From Omphiscola glabra (taxonomy: Eukaryota > Mollusca > Gastropoda > Lymnaeidae): a stretch of 64,000 nt of DNA. Where the stretch lies: NCBI GenBank assembly GCA_964017045.1, contig OZ024810.1, forward strand, positions 17,422,704-17,486,703, written 5' to 3'. This document shows, one piece after another, positions 32,396 to 43,666 of this stretch; position 1 is the first letter of the stretch; every line of letters begins with the position of its first letter. Both the position numbers and the translations under genes were made by a program. The notes beneath the pieces were generated by a model. It made no database searches and had not been told where the DNA came from. It saw only the letters and a list, made by a program, of their open reading frames with translations.

Positions 32396-32784
32396 AAACT
32401 TTGTTTTGGTCGGTGATTTAAATCACATGAAACTTTCATGAAAGAACGGCACAAAAACTGCAAACACTGTTTGTAAATATGATTCTAAGGAAATCATGTG
32501 TTGCTTTCAAATCTTAAAGAAGAAATCTATGACAAAATATCAAATATCTCAAAACCACACCGCCAAGGAGTTAAGCCAAATAAGCAAAACTACATGCATG
32601 TTAGCTTGTCTTCGATGTCACATTGACATCATTGTTACATGTAAAGATGCGACAATGATGTTGTGCCGATTGTAACACTCATTAAACCAGTTTGCCTAAA
32701 TGTAGCAAAAATGCTCACCGTGAAATTCTTTTTCTTAACGATGCCGCCGCAACATAATACAGGGCGCTCTTACATACACAAGGG

Positions 32785-33082
32785 TTCGATGCAACACGAG
32801 GCTGCCAGAACAGCTGCTGGGCTCAATGCAACATGAGGCTGCCAGAACAGCTGCTGGGTTCGATGCAACATGAGGCTGCCAGAACAGCTGCTGGGTTCGA
32901 TGCAACATGAGGCTGCCAGAACAGCTGCTGGGCTCGATGCAACATGAGGCTGCCAGAACAGCTGCTGGGCTCGATGCAACATGAGGCTGCCAGAACAGCT
33001 GCTGGGCTCGATGCAACATGAGGCTGCCAGAACAGCTGCTGGGTTCGATGCAACATGAGTCTGCCAGAACAGCTGCTGCAGA
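32785..33082. repeat. 37-bp minisatellite, about 8 copies, plus (CA)n
   Basis: Tandem 37-bp units containing CAACATGAGGCTGCCAGAAC and CAGCTGCTGG, followed by a (CA)10 run at 33086-33104. Because 37 is not a multiple of three, the open frames of the opposite strand pass through all three readings of the unit. Confidence 0.95.
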
Positions 33083-33463
33083 ACACACACACACACACAC
33101 ACACAAAGCCAAAATAGGCCGAGTTTAAGATGTCTCTGGAGTTGCCAAATCCATCCCCTGCACGTTCTGCTCAAGAAGTTTTCGCGCTCGAGTAGGCGTG
33201 ATCAGCCATCTGCGAACTTACAAACAGTTTCAGCCCTACCAACAGGCGGGTTTTTAGATTGGTCAATGTCAACTTTTGACGGACGAACTATCACTATCAT
33301 ACACGGTATTTAGGGCTACACCGTCAAGTAGTTTAACACCCTTACTCCTTCTTGATTGAGTAAGAATCTTTTTAATGCCCGGATTTTTTTTGTTCAAAAC
33401 TAATTTAAATGAAATTATACAACGTTCTATTATACAATAAACTTGGTTCTTTGCTACACAAAC

Positions 33464-33658
33464 CTTATCAATCGCACATAGCGTCCAGTGACGGGTGTTG
33501 TACAATTCCAAGTAAACGTCCCTCCATCAACTGGATCAGTTCTTTTAAAGCAGACATCTCCAGAGATATTCAGGAAATTGTCCAACTGTCTTGAGTCTGT
33601 TTTGAACACGTCAATTTGAAAGTTGTGTAGTCGATGTGCAGCAACAAGACTATCATCT
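33464..33658 (-). CDS. F5/8C (fucolectin-like) galactose-binding domain, exon 2
   Basis: This 195-nt exon lies between an acceptor TTTTTAAG and a donor ATAAG|GTTTGT, phase 2 to 2. Its first base completes the arginine left open by exon 1 (37621-37892). It encodes N-F-Q-I-D-V-F, D-N-F-L-N-I-S-G-D-V-C-F, G-G-T-F-T-W-N-C and G-R-Y-V-R-L-I, i.e. the second half of an F5/8C/fucolectin module with its cysteine pair. Such domains bind sugars on foreign or self surfaces in snail lectin-like proteins. The module's last strand is expected in a further exon. Confidence 0.8.
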
Positions 33659-33669
33659 CTTAAAAATGA

Positions 33670-35728
33670 AATAAATACAAGGGATTTATTTAATAAAATA
33701 TAATTTGTTTAAGTAAATACAACACCACTTCCATTCTGTCTGATGCTAAAACATCATGTATTTGTCGTGGTGGTTTATTCAAATTTGACAACAGTTGGGT
33801 AGGTTGTATTTTAATCTAAAAAAATGTCTGCATCACTATTCTCTTGGAGCAGCTGGAATATGACAGTTATTTCAGGTGAATTTGATTATAGAAAGCCAGT
33901 TCATTGCAGAACTTTGCTAATTGGATGCAGTTTTGAGTAGTTTGGCTTTTTTCAAATATATTTTTCCTTTGTATTTTTGCTTGGAATGAAACACTCTTTT
34001 GCTTGTCATAATATAATTTATAATGTCATGATGTATTGGAACCAGGTTATACATCAATCTGTTCTTAAGTTGAGTTATTATTGGCTGCGTGGCTAAATAT
34101 TTTATTATTCCAGTTTCGTTTTTTTTTTAAATTTGTAAATTTATGTTATAGACTTTAGAAGATGATCATTGTTTTTTAACAGCCATACGTCAATTACTGC
34201 TGTCAGATAGAGCTGTTAAATAAAGCTGTACCTTTTTTATTCGTTGCAATCCATTGATGTCATTTTTTAGTACGAACCACTTTTTCTAGGCCTCTTTTAA
34301 TAACTGTTCATCTAGGTCTCTATCAATATCTTATCAGTCTCTTCTTGTCCCCTACATTATGGTTGTGATATCATTATCTCCATTTAAACAAGTGTGGTAT
34401 TGATCGGCTTTAGTAGGGAAATAGTGGAACAAGAAATGTTGAGGCTTGTAATGAAAAGACAGGATATTTTAAAATGACGTTTCATCTAGATGACATATTC
34501 AGCAGACAATACAAGACAACAAAAAAATATCGTTAGAAATCACAAACCAAAAATACCGCTGTGTTTGAAAATATCAATGTTGTCATGGTAACTCATTTTT
34601 ATAAAACCGGAAACGCCCTACGATAGAGAGGGGCGTTAAGTTGTTCAAAATTGAAAACGTGCGCACCGTTTTATGTGGTGCGTATTAACATGGACATTAC
34701 CAGATGTTACTGTTCTAATGTAACATTTAAGATTTTAAACAACAAGGAAATTCGAATGTAAATTGAGAGAAATCGAGGAACCGAGCAATAAAAAGTATTT
34801 GATTGATTCCACAGCCTAAATATAACCGTCCATTGGCCATTGTGTTGAAATCATTTTCAAGAAGCTGTTATAAGCTCCCGTCTTTGTACTGAAAATTAAA
34901 CACATGTATTGCCCAAGGTGTCTGATATCACCAAAGTCTTCTTGACACGTGTCATTTGATATGGGATCTTTGTGCTTGCGTGCCGAAGATGCCGCTACTG
35001 TTAAAGAAATGATGAGAGTTATATGATATGTTTAGTGAAAATCTTTCTGACATAGAACGAAACAAGAAATCCCCCAGGCCTCATCTCATTTTAACTTAAA
35101 TTAGCAGAACGATCCATCAAATCCACCAAATTCTTCCATCAATACCCCAGCAGGAGTTAGAATGATCAATTATAACGTTGATTTTTGGCCTTCACGTCAC
35201 CTTATGGAATCAATTGAATTCTATTTTACCATGGTATTTTCTTTATTTCCAATAATTTAAAACTCTTTAAAAAAAAAAACTCAATAACACTGAACACTTA
35301 AAATATTTGACCTTTTGTTATCTCGTTTGTTGTACGCATCGCAGCAATATTTTGTACGCATGTATGAAATCCATAACTTCCGTCTCTAACATAGCACACT
35401 TATGTTAATAGATATTATCCTCAATGACTTCATAGATATTTTTTAACTCACATCTTTCTTTGGTGGGTGGTTGGTTGGTTGGGGGGGGGGGGGGGGTGAT
35501 TTCTAATTATCTGTAGATTATTGTATTGTCCTGCCTGTCGAAGAAGGCGTCATTTCCGAAACGTATATTTAATTTTTCCTGTCTTTCCATTGCAAGTTAA
35601 CATATTTCTTTCTGAACTCACATTTTAAATTAACTTAAAACACCAATAATTGATTTCAACAGATGCATAACCCATTTAAATTTAAAAAAAATTAGAATAA
35701 AGGGCCTGTTTGTAATCAAATCAATTTC
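33670..35728. other. AT-rich intron, no gene seen
   Basis: No supported exon. A 16-base G tract lies at 35480-35495. GTCGAAGAAGGCGTC at 35536 is faintly similar to the Penelope-like terminal sequence. Confidence 0.4.
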
Positions 35729-35732
35729 ACAG

Positions 35733-36103
35733 ATATGCATATTGTTACGCATGTTGTTACACATGTTGTTACACATGTTGTTACACATATTGTTACACAT
35801 ATTGTTACACATATTGTTACACATGTTGTTACACATATTGTTACGCATGTTGTTACACATGTTGTTACACATTTTGTTACACATGTTGTTACACATATTG
35901 TTACACATGTTGTTACACATATTGTTACACATATTGTTACACATATTGTTACACATTTTGTTACACATGTTGTTACACATATTGTTACACATGTTGTTAC
36001 ACATATTGTTACACATATTGTTACACATATTGTTACACATATTGTTACACATATTGTTACACATGTTGTTACACATATTGCTACACATATTGTTACACAT
36101 GTT
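35733..36103. repeat. 12-bp minisatellite, about 31 copies
   Basis: Units of ACACATGTTGTT and ACACATATTGTT. The array abuts a truncated copy of F5/8C exon 2. Open frames on both strands result from the 12-bp unit. Confidence 0.96.
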
Positions 36104-36150
36104 CCGCTTTGAAACCTTGATGATTAAATAAAGAATAAAATAAGAAAAAT

Positions 36151-36255
36151 CATCAGTTCTCTTAAAGCAGACATCTCCAGAGGTATTCAGGAAGTTGTCC
36201 AACTGTGATGGGTCTGTTTTGAAAACGTCAATTTGAAAGTTGCGTAGACGTTTGG
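36151..36255 (-). pseudogene. Truncated duplicate of F5/8C exon 2
   Basis: The minus strand reads R-L-R-N-F-Q-I-D-V-F-K-T-D, D-N-F-L-N-T-S-G-D-V-C-F-K-R-T-D, nearly identical to the middle of exon 33464-33658. It lacks the exon's start (and acceptor) and the T-W-N-C to R-L-I end. The copy is cut between two 12-bp-unit arrays, so it is an exon-duplication relic and not usable as an exon. Confidence 0.75.
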
Positions 36256-36404
36256 GAAAGAACTGTGGTGTTATTTCTAAGATGTTGTGTGGATAAAATA
36301 TGTTGGGAGCGGATGAGCGAAGTTACGATGTGATGTACATGACATAGTTTGACTTGTGCACGAGACTTGTGTTTGAGAAACCTTCGACTTGCCATCACTC
36401 AGTT

Positions 36405-37252
36405 TTGGTTGACATGGTGGTGAACATGGTGGTGGACATGGTGGTGGACATGGTGGTGGACATGGTGGTGGACATGGTGGTGGACATGGTGGTGGACATG
36501 GTGGTGAACATGGTGGTGGACATGGTGGTGAACATGGTGGTGGACATGGTGGTGAACATGGTGGTGGACATGGTGGTGGACATGGTGGTGGACATGGTGG
36601 TGGACATGGTGGTGAACATGGTGGTGGACATGGTGGTGAACATGGTGGTGGACATGGTGGTGGACATGGTGGTGGACATGGTGGTGAACATGGTGGTGGA
36701 CATGGTGGTGGACATGGTGGTGGACATGGTGGTGGACATTGTGGTGAACATGGTGGTGGACATGGGGGTGAACATAGTGGTGGCCATGGTGGTGAACATG
36801 GTGGTGGACATGGTGGTGAACATGGTGGTGAACATGGTGGTGGACATGGTGGTGGACATGGTGGTGAACATGGTGGTGGACATGGTGGTGAACATGGTGG
36901 TGGACATGGTGGTGGACATGGTGGTGGACATGGTGGTGGACATGGTGGTGGACATGGTGGTGAACATGGTGGTGGACATGGTGGTGAACATAGTGGTGGA
37001 CATGGTGGTGAACATGGTGGTGAACATGGTGGTGGACATGGTGGTGGACATGGTGGTGGACATGGTGGTGAACATGGTGGTGGACATGGTGGTGGACATG
37101 GTGGTGAACATGGTGGTGAACATGGTGGTGGACATGGTGGTGAACATGGTGGTGAACATGGTGGTGAACATGGTGGTGGACATGGTGGTGAACATGGTGG
37201 TGGACATGGTGGTGGACATGGTGGTGGACATGGTGGTGGACATTGTGTTGAC
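36405..37252. repeat. 12-bp minisatellite, about 70 copies
   Basis: Units CATGGTGGTGGA and CATGGTGGTGAA. The array is open in several frames on both strands (Cys-Pro-Pro-Pro or Met-Val-Val-Asp type reading), which is a product of the unit length and carries no other coding evidence. Confidence 0.97.
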
Positions 37253-37620
37253 AAGGATTGTGAACAACTCGGAGTGTTTCTTTTATTGAATGTTTATGTT
37301 ATTACAGAATTGATCCCCAATCATTATACTACATGTAAATTTGACTTCAAACCTTTTTTTTTTCTTGCCATTAATGGAATTCTCTCTTAAATGTAATGAT
37401 ATTCTTTTTAATTTTTTTTTTACACACATTGTGATATACTTACTTCTTGAAATATAAAACTTTAATATAATATGATATTTTCACAAATTGTTTTAGCTAA
37501 ATTAATATTGTAAACAAAAACGTATAACATACTCAACAACCAGTTACTATTAATTTAACTATACGGAAAAAAAAGGGTTGCAACTTGATAAACATTCGAA
37601 AAAATAGTTTGAAAACTCAC

Positions 37621-37892
37621 CGGTTGGTGAAGACAATTTTTTCTATCACATACTGACCCTTGAGGTCAACCATCCACCATGCGGGATCGTCATATCCAGT
37701 CTCAGATAGGAGATATGTTATAGAATTGCTAGTCACTGTGTTGCCGTCGTTACCCCAGCCTGCAGGTCTGTTAACGCGCGTTGAGCTCTGCCAGACCGGC
37801 TTATACAGGGCAGCATTGTAGAGCAAATCCACCACCTGGAATGTATGTGAGACACACAAAACAAAGAATAGCAACGCAATGAAAGCTGTCAT
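37621..37892 (-). CDS. Signal peptide and N-terminal half of an F5/8C (fucolectin-like) protein, exon 1
   Basis: ATG at 37892 is followed by a clear signal peptide (M-T-A-F-I-A-L-L-F-F-V-L-C-V-S-H-T-F-Q). An upstream in-frame ATG exists but would put 26 polar residues before the signal, so this start is preferred. Then comes an F5/8C/fucolectin start: N-A-A-L-Y-K-P-V-W-Q-S-S-T, G-W-G-N-D-G-N, W-W-M-V-D-L, Y-V-I-E-K-I-V-F-T-N-R. The donor CCG|GTGAGT leaves phase 2, which continues exactly into exon 33464-33658. The protein is secreted or surface-bound and probably a lectin-type recognition factor; its later domains are uncertain (PAN-like exon at 29.5 kb possible). Confidence 0.85.
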
Positions 37893-37989
37893 CCTCGAAT
37901 GTATCGAATGGAGCAGCCGAGAATTGGATGAAATAAGCGTAGAATTTTCCGAGCTTAGAAACTCCACAGATAGTTCTGCCGCTTCTTAC

Positions 37990-38970
37990 TAGATGCAGGT
38001 AAAATATTCTCGTTTTAATAAGTCATTATTGGAAATAAAGGTACATTTTTTAAATAAATATTTAGCCGGTTAGTAAGATAGAGAGGAAATCAACCATAAC
38101 TTCAGCCTATAATTTTATAATCGAGAGATGAAAACGAGACAGAGACAAGGTAAAGAAGAATGGAAAGGAAGTGACTTGAAGTAAAATGTAAAAACCCAAC
38201 CAGAAAGGCTGTAGTGCCACTGATGATAACGACTTTCTTTATAAGCCTTCGCCTATAGCTTTGGGTGTTATTAGGAACGCACATTGTGTAATAAACCGAC
38301 AACACACATCTAAAAGTTTAAATATAATCTCGATGCATTTGCGTTAAATCATAGAGAAATATAAGGACATAAGAGACGTTAACAAACATCTTTAACATCA
38401 CAGAGCCAAATGACTATCTGAAGTCATTAAGAATGTTTATATTATATACAATTATTGTGTATGGAATTTAAGATAACCTTTTACTGAACGTACGACAGGT
38501 AAAAAAATTGAAATAACAGTGAAATATATTATCGTAAGATTTTGCTGCGTGTTTAACATTTGAGACATTGCAATCTTCAACACAACAAAAAAAAAATGAG
38601 GATAGCAATCTACTATTTTATACATTTCAACATACAAATTAATACAAGAACGCCCTTGCATGTAAACTATTATACGCTACCAGATTTTCTGGATACCAAG
38701 TACGGACAAAAAGGCTCACAGCAACCTGAACCAAACCGGCATGAAGGGAGGTTGTGGGGGGGGGGGGGGGAGGGTGTGTGGTGTCATTGATTTTTTTTAG
38801 ACACCCCACAAAAAAGAAAATAATAAAATTCGTACGTACAAAAAGCTTTCAGCCCTAATCCCAGAAATTATAAATACACCAAAAAGAAAGCAAAAAATTT
38901 AATAGAATATTGTGACGTCACAGCAATAAAAAAAAATGTGTCACGGGTTTACACCGCCGACAGTTTGGTC
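37990..38970. other. Unassigned stretch upstream of the F5/8C gene
   Basis: No promoter motif stands out. Bases 38145-38235 share GTAAAATGTAAAAACC-type sequence with 40305-40370, an interspersed repeat. A long G-run starts at 38756. Confidence 0.4.
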
Positions 38971-38975
38971 AGCCC

Positions 38976-39369
38976 AGTGGTCCCCATATTATGCGTCACT
39001 CTGGCTTCCATCTTGCATTTGGACAGAGCCATGAGAATGGGGCTTAAAGGGCATTCAGAGCGGGCGCCAACATCTTCTTTAGATAGGATCTTAATAGTGA
39101 ATTGAAATATAAAATCCAATTACTTCAGAAAGACGGGGGGGGGGGGGGGGGGGGGAGACTTATATATTAAGACTTATATATTAAGTGGCACCATTTCCCG
39201 GCTTTGCCCCCAGGTGCAGCAATTCCACCCCGCAGCGAACAAACAACAGTAAAAACAGAATAAAATAAAAACGACAACTGAAAAGTGGTCTCCGAGAGGG
39301 CAACAAAAGAATGGTGAAAACCTAAATTTTGCATAAGCGCCGGGAATCGAAACGTTATAGGAACCACTG
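38976..39369. mobile_element. Possible hAT-type non-autonomous element
   Basis: CAGTGGTCCC at 38976 and GGAACCACTG ending at 39369 are imperfect inverted ends of the CAGTGGTTC type used by many hAT elements. No matching 8-bp target duplication is visible. A 22-base G tract (39136-39157) interrupts it. Confidence 0.35.
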
Positions 39370-40194
39370 ATTTAACACATTTAAGTTATACAGTGGATGA
39401 AATATTACTGTAATACTGCTTCTACTGAGTTCGATATCTAGCGAGTTCATTTGCGAAAAGAAATAGCAAAATTATGACGATAATTCCTACACAACATCGC
39501 GTGATATTTGTACAGCATTGGAAATATAAATATGCTATTCTTGGACTGTCAGATTGAGCTGAAACTATTCGCCGCGCTTGCCTCTGGTGAGAAATAAGAT
39601 AAGACAAATAGAAATAAGACAAGCAAGTAGTCGCTGCCAAAAGTACGGACAAGCCAGACGGCGATAAGAAAGTACGGACAAATACGGACTCAAAAATTAG
39701 TATGGACAAAGGGGGTCGAAAAAACAAACTGTTTGTACTAAATAAGGGCGTCTGGTAACCCTAACTATTAAGCATTCTCTAAGCACCCTTTTTTTTTAAA
39801 TGCACGCTTCAAACAAAAGCGGACCGAAATCCTTCCTCAGATGATTGAAAGCGCATCATTCTGAATAAAGGCTTCTTGAAATTATATATTATATACAACA
39901 AAAATAACTTAATTCGAAAGTCCCTCGAAGCCATTCAATTTGAAAATAATTTTTTTATATACCTCTTTAACTATTCATTTTACACATTTTAAAATTATAA
40001 TCCTTTAAGATAAAGTGATTATGACCAAACATTCCAGGTGCCAACCGCATTTCAACCTTATTGAAACTATGTTTATCTTTTTTAAATAGATTAATTAATT
40101 AGATAATAATGTTACATAATGCACAAGTAAACATTTCTGGAAATGCCTTCATCATTATAAAAATAGAACATTTAAATAAGTATAAATTAAATTT

Positions 40195-40195
<1 letters not shown>

Positions 40196-40238
<43 letters not shown>
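40196..40238. repeat. (AT)n microsatellite
   Basis: About 20 uninterrupted AT dinucleotides. Confidence 0.95.
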
Positions 40239-40240
<2 letters not shown>

Positions 40241-40572
40241 TTCTTAAAAAATAGAAAAAAAATAAATTATTAGGAGTGGGCATTAAAACCCAGACAAAAA
40301 CAAAGAAAAGAAGAATGGACAGGAAGTCATTTGAGGTAAAATGTATAAAAAACCAAACAGGAAAAAGTCACGGGAACTACGTACAATTGTGGATCTGGTT
40401 TAAATACGTAATGTGTTGACTGTGTACAACTTTTTATTGTTTTATCCATCATTTTTGACCGGTTATTGCTAGTATATGTAGACTTGTTGACCCTTGGTCA
40501 TTTAAGACAATCCAGTCCCAGCAACAAAATAAATATTCAAGAAACGCAACCACGCAATTAAATTCTTCATAC

Positions 40573-40650
40573 CTGATAATTCCCCTTTAAGTAAAAGGAC
40601 AATATTCCCATAAACATCGTTGTATAAATTCCCCATCATGCACCATTTCC
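40573..40650 (-). CDS. Tetraspan-like membrane protein, exon 2
   Basis: A 78-nt exon, phase 1 to 1, between the acceptor ATACGTTAG and the donor TTATCAG|GTATGA. It encodes K-W-C-M-M-G-N-L-Y-N-D-V-Y-G. Joined in phase to exon 1 it places a W-x-C signature in the first extracellular loop, as in claudin/PMP22-like proteins (usually G-L-W-x-x-C). Later exons were not identified. Confidence 0.5.
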
Positions 40651-41054
40651 CTAACGTATATAATTTTTTGGAACAATGAATATACACAGTCAACATATTT
40701 ATCTAATGTTTTAATTTTTTTGAAAAACAAGAAAAACACATATTTGAGGTAATCCAAGACGTTTTAAAATAAGTAAAATCTAACTTGTGTTGTTATACGC
40801 TATCTTTTAAAAGCTTTCGTATTTCTAGTGTCAATAGCTATGACTTGTTCTAAAGCAGGGGTTCTTAGTCTATGATCCACGAACATGTGGGGTTTCTTAG
40901 TTATGTGATCCATTATCGTGCATTCGTTCTTAATGTCTAGTCAACTAGACATTCTTGTCAATGACTAGACATTCTTGAACAATCAGATCAACCCCAAAAA
41001 ATAACTTGGCGTATTTACGTCTGTAGTGGCTCAGTCCGAAATTGTAGCTCTTAC

Positions 41055-41235
41055 TATAGCCGCTGAAGCCATCTAAGTTAAAGCCGAAAGCAAACGTTGT
41101 GGGATGACTAACTGTGACGGTGGCCCAACCCTCTATCCAAACACCGATGACGAGAAATTGAAAAGCCAAGATAAATAAGCCGACTGCTATTTTTGAACTT
41201 CTGCTTAGTTTTCTCCAGTTGTCAAAAAATTTCAT
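41055..41235 (-). CDS. Tetraspan-like (claudin/PMP22-like) membrane protein, first coding exon
   Basis: ATG at 41235 directly follows a good acceptor (ACAGCGTTTCAG), so the 5' UTR is likely split. The exon encodes a short basic N-terminus (M-K-F-F-D-N-W-R-K-L-S-R-S-S-K), a membrane segment (I-A-V-G-L-F-I-L-A-F-Q-F-L-V-I-G-V-W-I), then G-W-A-T-V-T-V. The donor CTATA|GTAAGA is strong and in phase 1, matching exon 2. A short cytoplasmic tail, TM1 and a Trp in the first loop fit the PMP22/claudin superfamily, but the sequence identity is too weak for a firm call. Confidence 0.55.
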
Positions 41236-41239
41236 CTGA

Positions 41240-42160
41240 AACGCTGTGACGAGACTTGAAAAACAAAATTCATACAAACTTAAATTTTCAAGTTCCCCTA
41301 AATGATTATTTTCATGAAAAACAAAATAGCGAAAACATGTAAATATATTGACGTTTAAATTGAAATATTGTTTCACAAAAAAAGTAAAAAAATTAAATAT
41401 TATAGTCTTCAAAACCTCACTAAAATTAATTTAAAGGTCCACACGTCGTGTGTTACTAAGCATGTAAGTTTGTAAAAAAAATTAAAATAAATACATGTTA
41501 TTTTGAAAATTAAATATTAAATAGGCACGCTCTTTGTAGTTGTAATGTGTTTGAAAACAAATCTCCAGAAATTAATTCATCCTTTTCTCCAAAGTGTAAT
41601 ATTCTTAAACCCAAACTTTTTTAAATAGTGAGCCTTAAGTCAACGTCTTAGATATTATGTAAGAGTTTATCGAGGCAAACCTGGGTAAAGGCTGTTATCT
41701 TTAAGTAGTCAAGCAGACCCATTACAAGCCTTCATTTTAACTTGAGATCGAAATTTCTGCGGAAATAGCCATAATTCCCGCAACACTGGCAACAAACTGA
41801 TAAGATAGCACATCTTCATGTCATTTCTCGGACCGCAGTTGGTCGTGGGTATGTTGTATTACAGGAAGTGTCAAACCTTGCCCACAGTAACAGAAACATT
41901 ATATCTCCATTTGTTATTTAGTTTCATTATGCCACTCACTTCAAATTTGAACACTAAAAAAACAAATAGCAGAATAAACAGACTTAAATAAATATATATA
42001 TATAAAAAGTATTGATCATTATACACAACTCCCAGTTTCGCAATATTACTTAGCGCAATTAAATAATCAATTTATTAATTTCTATTATAACGATTTATTG
42101 TACGACCAAACAAAAACTTTTTGTGTGTGTGTTTCAACATTGACTACGTCTAGACTCCCG
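41240..42160. other. Unassigned AT-rich stretch
   Basis: Nothing supported. It includes the presumed upstream part of the tetraspan-like gene. Confidence 0.4.
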
Positions 42161-42164
42161 AATT

Positions 42165-42742
42165 GATGGCCCGGATTGCGCAGACCACGACAACACTAAA
42201 GAGGCTCAAGAAAATATGGAACGATGAAAATATAACCCACAGCACCAAAATCAGGCTGATGCGCTCATTGATCCTCTCCATTTTTTATATGCCTGTGAGT
42301 CCTGGACATTAACAGCAGAACTTGAAAGGAAAAAATAGGCGATGGAGATGAAATGTTACAGAGGCATTCTTGGCATCTGCTATAGAGACCACATCACCAA
42401 TGAGCAAATAAAAGAAAGGATTTGTCAAGCAATTGGGCAATATGATATCCTCCTGACGTCGATTAAAAAGCGCAAACTTGAGTGGTATGGCCACGTGACC
42501 AGAAAACAAGGGCTCGCCAAAGAGATCTTGCAGGGCACTACTAGAGGAGAAAGAAGAAGAGGAAGACAGAGAAAAAGATGGGAAGATAATATCAAAGAAT
42601 GGACGGGATTAAAACTAGGCGATGCTATGCGTAGGGCAGAAGACCGAGAGGAATGGAGAAGAATAGTGTATATACATGTCATCTCTGGCGCCTAAACGGT
42701 CGAAGGACGAAGGGACCTGATGATGATGATGATGATGAGACT
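42165..42742 (+). mobile_element. Non-LTR retrotransposon 3' part (endonuclease-RT family)
   Basis: The plus strand reads M-A-R-I-A-Q-T-T-T-T-L-K-R-L-K-K-I-W-N-D, T-K-I-R-L-M-R-S-L, then in another frame M-E-M-K-C-Y-R-G-I-L-G-I, L-E-W-Y-G-H-V-T-R, R-R-G-R-Q-R-K-R-W-E-D-N-I-K-E-W-T-G. This is the well-known post-RT tail of endonuclease-reverse transcriptase elements in invertebrates. One frameshift and an internal stop are visible. A (TGA)n tail at 42720-42741 marks the 3' end. Confidence 0.8.
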
Positions 42743-43131
42743 CCCAAAAGACATAATGGAAATGGGAAGGGTTGCATGATAAGCATCTTGACTTAAACTC
42801 TCTACCCTAAGCTCATTACGGTTACAAAACTGTTTTTTAAAAAAATAGCTGTACATTTATAGTAGTAAAAAGTGTGAACATAAAAATAAGATTGACTACC
42901 TTTCTTTTCGTAAAATTGTTTAAGTAATTTTGTTTGTTTATATCTTGCATTTATAAAATATAAAGATTTTGCTTTCGTTCACCAATTTCTTCTAAATATG
43001 CATTCGATTATTAGAAACTTCTCAATTTTAGATATTTAAAAACGGTGTGACTACTCCTTTACATATAGTTCTACTCAGGATTAATGCCCTATAAGAAACA
43101 ATATTTCATATGATAAGTGTGCACGTCTAGG

Positions 43132-43472
43132 CCTACACAACCAAAAGCTCTACATCTGAGCCCACACAACCAAAGCTCTACATATCAGCCCACACAACTA
43201 AAGCTCTACATATCAGCCCACACAACTAAAGCTCTACATATCAGCCCACACAACTAAAGCTCTACATATCAGCCCACACAACCAAAAGCTCTACATATCA
43301 GCCCACACAACTAAAGCTCTACATCTCAGCCCACACAACTAAAGTTCTACATCTCAGCCCACACAACTAAAGCTCTACATCTCAGCCCACACAACTAAAG
43401 CTCTACATATCAGCCCACACAACTAAAGCTCTACATATCAGCCCACACAACTAAAGCTCTGCATCTAAGCAT
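43132..43472. repeat. 28-bp minisatellite, about 12 copies
   Basis: Tandem 28-bp units containing CACACAACTAAAGCTCTACA and ATCAGCC (variants TCTCAGCC, CAACCAAAAG). Confidence 0.95.
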
Positions 43473-43546
43473 GGACGTCAGAAACTACACCTCAAACGCA
43501 TAAAACAAGACTTATCTGCAACGTGCTCCTATCTTTTTAGAGAATA

Positions 43547-43666
43547 TGCAAATCTGCATCACCCCTTTTACTGATCAGCATTACGGTACTTTCAACAGCG
43601 GTCCTCAAAATAAGTCCCACAAGCTGTGTAAACTCGAATTCGTTTATATCAAATAGTGTCTGAGGG
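43547..43666 (-). CDS. Candidate terminal exon, function unknown
   Basis: A strong acceptor (GGTTCCACTCCCTCAG) opens a phase 0 frame of ~39 residues ending at TAA (T-L-F-D-I-N-E-F-E-F ... S-K-R-G-D-A-D-L-H-I-L). It could be a last exon of the small secreted peptide gene whose first exon is at 44894, but the phases (1 versus 0) need an intervening exon. No polyadenylation signal was found nearby. Confidence 0.25.

Noticed and set aside
35630..36202. 190-residue Cys-Asn-rich protein
   Set aside because: Translation of the 12-bp array joined to an exon fragment.
36277..37289. Proline/cysteine-rich and valine/aspartate-rich proteins of ~300 residues
   Set aside because: Pure translation of a 12-bp array; no start context, splice sites or unique sequence.
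38102..38305. Candidate TM2 exon for the tetraspan-like gene
   Set aside because: The hydrophobic stretch overlaps an interspersed repeat shared with 40.3 kb and its phase does not fit.
39422..39620. Candidate exon with a hydrophobic C-terminus after a strong acceptor (minus strand)
   Set aside because: Only phase 0 is open, which does not join either tetraspan exon, and it overlaps repeat sequence; too weak to list.
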